Shown here: positions 14,462 through 18,014 of the stretch, in pieces | Layout: each line of letters begins with the position of its first letter | Position numbering within the stretch: position 1 is the stretch's first letter | NCBI GenBank assembly: GCA_937919155.1 | Contig: CALFPM010000165.1 | Location: forward strand, 1 to 18,014 | Length of the DNA stretch: 18,014 nucleotides | Reading direction: 5' to 3' | Source of the DNA: an uncultured Clostridia bacterium | GTDB lineage: Bacteria > Bacillota > Clostridia > Oscillospirales > Acutalibacteraceae | Notes under the pieces: generated by a model | The model's database searches: none | What the model saw: only the letters and a program-made list of their open reading frames with translations | What the model was told of the DNA's origin: nothing | Program-made: the position numbers and the translations under genes

Positions 14462-16075
14462 ATGTGTATTGATTTGATAAAACTGAAAAAAAGTCTGATT
14501 TATTTTGCGGCTGTTTTCTTTGCCGCGCTTTCTGTCGGCACTGTGGTTTATTATATAGTCTGTCCATCGGCTGCTTATTTCCACGCTGATTGTTCGGACA
14601 CAATTCTTTGGGCGCAGGCAAGCTATGACAGCGGCACCGTGTTCAATCCCGATTTCGGCTACGCTGCAATGCTGCCTTTCGGCGGCACAACGCTGATGAT
14701 TCCGTTTATCGGCATTTTCGGAGTGTCAATGACCACTCACCGCATCGGAATGGTACTTTTTGCCCTGATTATGCTGGCATCCGTGCTGTGGCTTTGCAAA
14801 ACAATAAAGCTCAGCACTCCGATTTCATTGACGGCTACGGGCACTTTTGCCCTGGTGATGTGTTCATCGGAAAAGCTGAGAGAAATTTTTTATGAACATG
14901 TTATCTATTACAGTATCTGTGCCGTGGCGGTTTGCGTCATCCTTTCTCTTTTCATAAAATTCAAAGAGAACTTTGAAAACGAAAAGGGAGCCAAAGGTCT
15001 TGTTGCAGTGACTTTTTGCACCGTTATTGTTTCTGCGTGTTTTTCGCTTGACGGAATGCAGGTTATTTCAACAGGTGTTCTGCCCATTCTTTTTGCGGCA
15101 GTTATGGGCGTTTTTCTGGATAAGGACAACACTCTGTTCTCAAAGAAAAGCAGAGTTTCCCTTTATTTCTGCCTTATCTGCGGCATTTCCGTGCTTATCG
15201 GTCTTGCGTTGCTTTCATTTTTCAGCAACGGTGTTTCTTCGGGCTATGCGGATGCATACTCGGGTTATGCAAATATGAATGAATGGCTTTCCAATCTGCT
15301 GAAATTTCCCGAGCATTGGTTCAGCCTTTTCGGCGTTGATGCTCATTACGGAATGTCAATTTTCTCCGCGGAGTCAATAGTGAATATTGTGCGGATAGGT
15401 GCATCTGCACTTATTGCAATTGTTCCCGTTATTTCTCTTTTCTTTTACGGTAAATTCAATTTTGCCGTAAGGGCACTCATCCTGACTCATTTCGGGTTGA
15501 GCGGAGTGATAATGTTCGGCTATGTTTTCGGAATTCTTTCTGCCGTTAACTGGAGGCTCAGCCCCATGATTTGCACAGGTCTTCTCGTTTGCTTTGCGGT
15601 TTTTGCAACGGCGAGGGAATATGTTGTGCCGAAGCGCTTGTGTGCGCTGATGATTTGTCTTTTTGTTCTTCTTTGCGGAATCAACCTTGCAACGGTTTCA
15701 TCAATGGAGAAAGATGGCATAATCCATAATGAAAAATATCAGCTTTCTCAGAAACTCAAAGAAAACGGACTTACCTACGGCTATGCCACATTCTGGAATT
15801 CTCAGGCAATAACCGTGCTTTCCGACTCTGAGGTAAGGGCGGCAAATGTTGATGTTAACGAAAACGGAATAGCCCCCTGCGCCTATCAGTCAAATATGAA
15901 TTGGTTTGAGGAGCAGGAGGGAGCGGATAAATATTTTGTTCTTCTTTCCTACGGTGAGGAGGCTACTCTGATGTCAACAACGGACTGGATGTATTTTGAC
16001 CTGATGGCTGTTGACAGACTGGATCTTGAAGGCTATGTGGTTTATATTTTTGATTCAACCGCATTTCTCAATTAA
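14462..16075 (+). CDS. Second polytopic membrane protein, possible GT-C-type glycosyltransferase
   Basis: A 537-residue membrane protein with about ten to twelve hydrophobic segments. TM1 (about 10-33) is followed by HADCSDTILWAQASYDSG, resembling the first extracytoplasmic loop of GT-C enzymes where an acidic residue acts. The last ~120 residues form a soluble extracytoplasmic tail (from ~SMEKDGIIHNEKYQL). No family is certain. It starts 3 bases after the preceding stop; the ribosome binding site GGAG lies in the last codons of that gene. With its upstream neighbours it forms one operon, ended by a hairpin inside the convergent gene. The 3' ends of the two convergent genes overlap by 21 bases. 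Confidence 0.65.
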   Translation: MCIDLIKLKKSLIYFAAVFFAALSVGTVVYYIVCPSAAYFHADCSDTILWAQASYDSGTVFNPDFGYAAMLPFGGTTLMIPFIGIFGVSMTTHRIGMVLFALIMLASVLWLCKTIKLSTPISLTATGTFALVMCSSEKLREIFYEHVIYYSICAVAVCVILSLFIKFKENFENEKGAKGLVAVTFCTVIVSACFSLDGMQVISTGVLPILFAAVMGVFLDKDNTLFSKKSRVSLYFCLICGISVLIGLALLSFFSNGVSSGYADAYSGYANMNEWLSNLLKFPEHWFSLFGVDAHYGMSIFSAESIVNIVRIGASALIAIVPVISLFFYGKFNFAVRALILTHFGLSGVIMFGYVFGILSAVNWRLSPMICTGLLVCFAVFATAREYVVPKRLCALMICLFVLLCGINLATVSSMEKDGIIHNEKYQLSQKLKENGLTYGYATFWNSQAITVLSDSEVRAANVDVNENGIAPCAYQSNMNWFEEQEGADKYFVLLSYGEEATLMSTTDWMYFDLMAVDRLDLEGYVVYIFDSTAFLN

Positions 16076-16333
16076 CCAGTAAATATTGCTTATGGGCGGC
16101 GGCGCAATGCCTGCCGCCTTTTTTGCAGCTTTTTTCAGTTTTTCAAGGGCAGGGTAGAGGTCAATTTCTCCGTCATTGACTTTTTCATCTCCGCTGCCCA
16201 TAACAACAACGGTGCTTTTGGTGCCGAGACTGACTCTTTTTGTGTTTTCATCTGCAATAAAAATCCCCGAGATGATTGATGTGAGACTCAGGCAGATTAT
16301 TGCCGTCACGGCATAGGCGCGCAGTATTTTCAT
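16055..16333 (-). CDS. Small membrane protein of unknown function, downstream of spoIIP
   Basis: A 92-residue protein with one N-terminal TM or uncleaved signal (about 5-27, AYAVTAIICLSLTSIISGIF). A short extracytoplasmic part contains STVVVMGSG and a lysine/alanine-rich helix (65-75). The ATG at 16333 is chosen because GGAG lies 7 bases upstream, within the last codons of spoIIP, and it starts one base after the spoIIP stop. An in-frame ATG at 16357 lacks a ribosome binding site and overlaps spoIIP. Tight coupling suggests a sporulation role or partner of SpoIIP, which is inference. Its last third is read through a plus-strand terminator. Confidence 0.65.
   Translation of the reverse strand: MKILRAYAVTAIICLSLTSIISGIFIADENTKRVSLGTKSTVVVMGSGDEKVNDGEIDLYPALEKLKKAAKKAAGIAPPPISNIYWLIEKCG
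16095..16124 (+). terminator. Rho-independent terminator of the oxidoreductase/membrane-protein operon
   Basis: GGCGGC (16095-16100) pairs with GCCGCC (16113-16118), extended inward by a G-T and a G-C pair, then six T residues (16119-16124). It begins 20 bases after the stop of the last gene of the operon. It lies wholly inside the antisense small membrane protein gene. Confidence 0.75.
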
Positions 16334-16334
16334 T

Positions 16335-17429
16335 TTATTTCTCCTTTGTGTATTCATCCATCAGCGCCGCAAGGGCAGCGGCAAGCATTCTGCCCGAATA
16401 GCAGGCTTCCTCAAGCGTGTTTGCCTCGCTTCCCATTTCCACAAGAAGGCTGAATCGGGTCATATCCATATTATATTTGCGTTGTGAAAAAAGCACGGGA
16501 CGCATAAGTCCGGGAAACATATCAACGCATTTTTTCTGGAGATGAAGTGCGAAACGCAGGTTATATTCCCAATCGGGAAAATCCGTAACCTTTCCTTCCT
16601 CCGCACCTGTGATAATCATCAGCTGAGCCGCTTTTTTGCCGCCGATGGTGTTGACAAACTTGAGCTTATCGCCGTTTGTCTGTGTCACGGAATCGCGGTG
16701 GATATCAAGAACAATCTGAATTTCGGGATGCTCTTTGAGATGCTTTTCAACCGTTTGGCGTGATGAGGGATAAGAATCGTTGTAGCTTTTGTCGTGAATT
16801 GTCTTGTCGTGTATTACAGTATAACCCAAAGCTGTCAGATAATCCGCAATTTCGGTGCCAACACGGACAATATTGATGTTTTCATCGTTGCTTCTGGATG
16901 TGCGGTCGGCGGCATACCAATCCCGCTCAATCAGCTCATATCCCTCGGAGGTGTGGCTGTGAAAGATGAGCACTGCAGGCTTTGATTTGTCAATGGAAAG
17001 CTCAAGAGGATTGCTGAGCACTTTTTCTATGTTAAGTGTTTTGGTTTCCGTTGTGTTTTTGACGCAGACATTTTCAAAAATATGGCTTGCCCCTTTGGTG
17101 ATGTATGTAACGGATTTGATTGTGCCGTCTTTTTTGTCATTTTTGAAAAGTTCGGTGTATTTTTTTATCAGCTGAGCAATGTCATCGGGAGTGCGGGTTA
17201 TGTCGCGGCTGTAGGACACATCTGACACGGCTTCTTTATATAATGCAGTCGGTGCGGAGGAGGTTGCTGCAGTTTGCACGGAGGCATCACCTGTTCCGTA
17301 CATAACTGTTGCAACGGCAAGGGAAATTCTTCCCGCCGAGTCCGTGATGATAATTACGGCAATAAGGATAATCGAAATAACCGCAGAAATAAATTCAAGT
17401 GACCTGTCTTTTTCGGGATGATTTTTCAT
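16335..17429 (-). CDS. spoIIP: Stage II sporulation protein P, engulfment peptidoglycan hydrolase
   Basis: SpoIIP is an amidase and endopeptidase that works with SpoIID and SpoIIM to degrade septal peptidoglycan during engulfment. The 364-residue protein has an N-terminal TM (about 13-29), a variable linker and a C-terminal SpoIIP domain. Expected residues are visible: FHSHTSEGY with His159 and Glu162, DIHRDSV with His244, and LLVEMGSEANT with Glu331. AAGGTGG precedes the ATG. In B. subtilis the gene follows gpr and is SigE-dependent; gpr is absent here. A TATAAT-like -10 on the minus strand (17458-17463) lacks a -35 but is preceded by an array of GTTACA repeats. It indicates an endospore-forming host. 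Confidence 0.94.
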   Translation of the reverse strand: MKNHPEKDRSLEFISAVISIILIAVIIITDSAGRISLAVATVMYGTGDASVQTAATSSAPTALYKEAVSDVSYSRDITRTPDDIAQLIKKYTELFKNDKKDGTIKSVTYITKGASHIFENVCVKNTTETKTLNIEKVLSNPLELSIDKSKPAVLIFHSHTSEGYELIERDWYAADRTSRSNDENINIVRVGTEIADYLTALGYTVIHDKTIHDKSYNDSYPSSRQTVEKHLKEHPEIQIVLDIHRDSVTQTNGDKLKFVNTIGGKKAAQLMIITGAEEGKVTDFPDWEYNLRFALHLQKKCVDMFPGLMRPVLFSQRKYNMDMTRFSLLVEMGSEANTLEEACYSGRMLAAALAALMDEYTKEK

Positions 17430-17489
17430 TACAATCCACCTTTTTATTTTTATCCTTATTATATATATGCTGCCGTTGTCCGAAAAATG

Positions 17490-17504
17490 GTTACAAATTG
17501 TAAC
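17490..17504. promoter_or_regulatory. Perfect palindrome GTTACAA-A-TTGTAAC
   Basis: A 7+1+7 inverted repeat about 60 bases upstream of the spoIIP start. It contains the same GTTACA unit as the adjacent direct repeats, and its minus-strand unit is 21 bp from the next repeat. Confidence 0.6.
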
Positions 17505-17547
17505 TTTTAAGGCGGGTTTTGTAACTGTTTTGTAACCTTTTTGTAAT
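17499..17547 (-). repeat. Helically phased GTTACA repeat array, response-regulator-like binding sites
   Basis: On the minus strand GTTACA occurs at 17499-17504, 17520-17525 and 17531-17536, with ATTACA at 17542-17547. The steps are 21, 11 and 11 bases, so all four lie on one face of the helix. Direct hexamers 11 bp apart are the binding pattern of OmpR/PhoB-family response regulators such as PhoP. The regulator is not in the window. Confidence 0.65.
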
Positions 17548-17591
17548 TTTAAAAGGTGGTATTGCAGTTGTTAAAAGAATATAATAATGAT

Positions 17592-17703
17592 ATGCAAAAG
17601 AACTTAATCCGCAGTGCGGCTGTGCAACCGTAAGGCGGTTTCCCCATCCATCCTTTCATTTTTACCAATCAGGACGCTCGCTGAGCGTCCTTTTGGTTTT
17701 TTA
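17592..17703 (+). ncRNA. Candidate small RNA with C-rich single-stranded region
   Basis: A -10-like TATAAT (17580-17585) with the repeat array just upstream and a strong terminator at 17671 would give a transcript of about 110 nt. It contains no credible ORF. It has two short hairpins (CCGC/GCGG at 17609-17619; AACCG/CGGTT at 17626-17640). An unpaired pyrimidine stretch follows (about 17640-17668) with CCCC and CCATCC, able to pair with Shine-Dalgarno sequences. No known RNA family was recognised. Confidence 0.3.
17671..17703 (+). terminator. Rho-independent terminator, plus strand
   Basis: AGGACGCTC (17671-17679) and GAGCGTCCT (17683-17691) form a perfect 9-bp stem with a 3-base loop, followed by TTTGGTTTTTT. 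No U-run follows on the minus strand, so it serves plus-strand transcription although no plus-strand gene lies upstream of it after spoIIP. Confidence 0.8.
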
Positions 17704-17711
17704 AATGCAAA

Positions 17712-17756
17712 AAGGCTTGCAAAGGTAAAAACCGATGCAAGCCTTGATTTTTTTGT
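17712..17756. terminator. Terminator of the mmsA transcript, probably bidirectional
   Basis: AAGGCTTGCA (17712-17721) and TGCAAGCCTT (17736-17745) form a 10-bp stem with a 14-base loop. The minus strand continues with TTT, extending the TT at the stem end. The plus strand continues with GATTTTTTTG. It lies 18 bases beyond the mmsA stop. Confidence 0.8.
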
Positions 17757-17762
17757 TTTGAA

Positions 17763-18014
17763 TTATTTAAGGTCGCCGCCGACTGAGCCGTCCCAGGTGT
17801 CAACGGTCTGTGCTTTCATTTCTTCCTCGTCAAACCAACGGGTTGTAACAGCCTTTGTTTCTGTGTAGAATCTGAAGCCGTCCTTGCCGAGGCAGTGAAG
17901 GTCGCCGAAGAATGACTGCTTGTGACCTGTGAAGGGGAATACGCCAACGGGAACGGGAATGCCGACATTAACGCCAACCATACCGCCGTCTGTTCTCTTT
18001 GCAAATTCTCTTGC
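17763..18014 (-). CDS. mmsA: Methylmalonate-semialdehyde dehydrogenase (CoA-acylating), C-terminal part only
   Basis: MmsA/IolA is a cytoplasmic aldehyde-dehydrogenase-family enzyme that oxidises malonate or methylmalonate semialdehyde to acetyl- or propionyl-CoA, in valine or myo-inositol catabolism. The window holds its last 83 residues; the frame is open to the edge. GGMVGVNVGIPVPVGVFPF, TGHKQSFFGDLHCLGKDG and FRFYTETKAVTTRWF are the characteristic C-terminal signature of this family, distinct from other aldehyde dehydrogenases. The catalytic cysteine lies outside the window. The ketose 3-epimerase 7 kb away belongs to a superfamily that includes inositol enzymes, but no link is visible. 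Confidence 0.92.
   Translation of the reverse strand, partial: AREFAKRTDGGMVGVNVGIPVPVGVFPFTGHKQSFFGDLHCLGKDGFRFYTETKAVTTRWFDEEEMKAQTVDTWDGSVGGDLK

Noticed and set aside
17614..17868. 84-codon plus-strand open frame
   Set aside because: It runs through two terminators and antisense to mmsA, with no ribosome binding site.
1..18014. CRISPR array, insertion sequence, rRNA or classical riboswitch
   Set aside because: No regularly spaced repeats with unique spacers, no transposase or terminal inverted repeats, and no recognised rRNA or riboswitch core were found by reading both strands.

Overview
This window looks like the chromosome of a spore-forming, low-to-moderate-GC Firmicute of class Clostridia, probably an Oscillospirales/Ruminococcaceae-type gut bacterium. 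The evidence is spoIIP, the arrangement ftsE-ftsX-M23 hydrolase-S41 protein, a CdaR/PucR-type regulator, a tRNA gene with encoded CCA, and strong AGGAGG-like ribosome binding sites. No virus, insertion sequence or CRISPR array is visible. The assignment rests on gene content and recalled families, not on a database search.

Layout. (1) 1-568: the 3' part of birA, which ends early without its C-terminal domain, converging on murA (583-1875, minus). (2) 1876-2532: a long AT-rich intergenic region. (3) 2533-8014: a plus-strand cell-envelope block with a CdaR/PucR-type regulator, ftsE, ftsX, an exported coiled-coil M23 peptidoglycan hydrolase (PcsB/CwlO type), a terminator, and an S41-family protein whose catalytic Ser and Lys positions are occupied by Gly and Asn. 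(4) 8011-9592: a compact regulatory module. An XRE/S24 LexA-like repressor is divergent from a gene fusing a sigma-70 region 4-like domain to an XRE domain, followed by a small helical protein. The 156-bp divergent region holds two near-consensus promoters, related operator-like sites on each, and a near-consensus Gram-positive SOS (LexA) box inside the promoter of the sigma-like gene. (5) 9623-9795: tRNA-Val(GAC) with its own promoter and terminator. (6) 9798-10667 (minus): a ketose 3-epimerase very like D-allulose/D-psicose 3-epimerases. (7) 10876-16075: a tightly coupled three-gene unit of an FAD-dependent oxidoreductase and two large polytopic membrane proteins that resemble GT-C glycosyltransferases. 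(8) 16055-17429 (minus): spoIIP and a small membrane protein. (9) 17430-17762: an intergenic region with a helically phased repeat array, a candidate small RNA and two terminators. (10) 17763-18014 (minus): the C-terminal end of methylmalonate-semialdehyde dehydrogenase.

How the genes work together. FtsEX probably gates the M23 hydrolase encoded directly after it, to control peptidoglycan cleavage at division. The S41 protein keeps the family architecture but is predicted inactive, so it may be a scaffold or binder. The S24 repressor probably controls itself and the sigma-like fusion, with LexA as a second input, which would make 8011-9592 a DNA-damage-responsive switch of unknown output. The oxidoreductase and membrane-protein unit probably acts on lipid-linked sugars or surface glycans.

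The best candidates for undescribed biology are the 8011-9592 SOS/sigma-like module, the apparent pseudoprotease at 6812-8014, and the phased repeats with candidate small RNA at 17490-17703.
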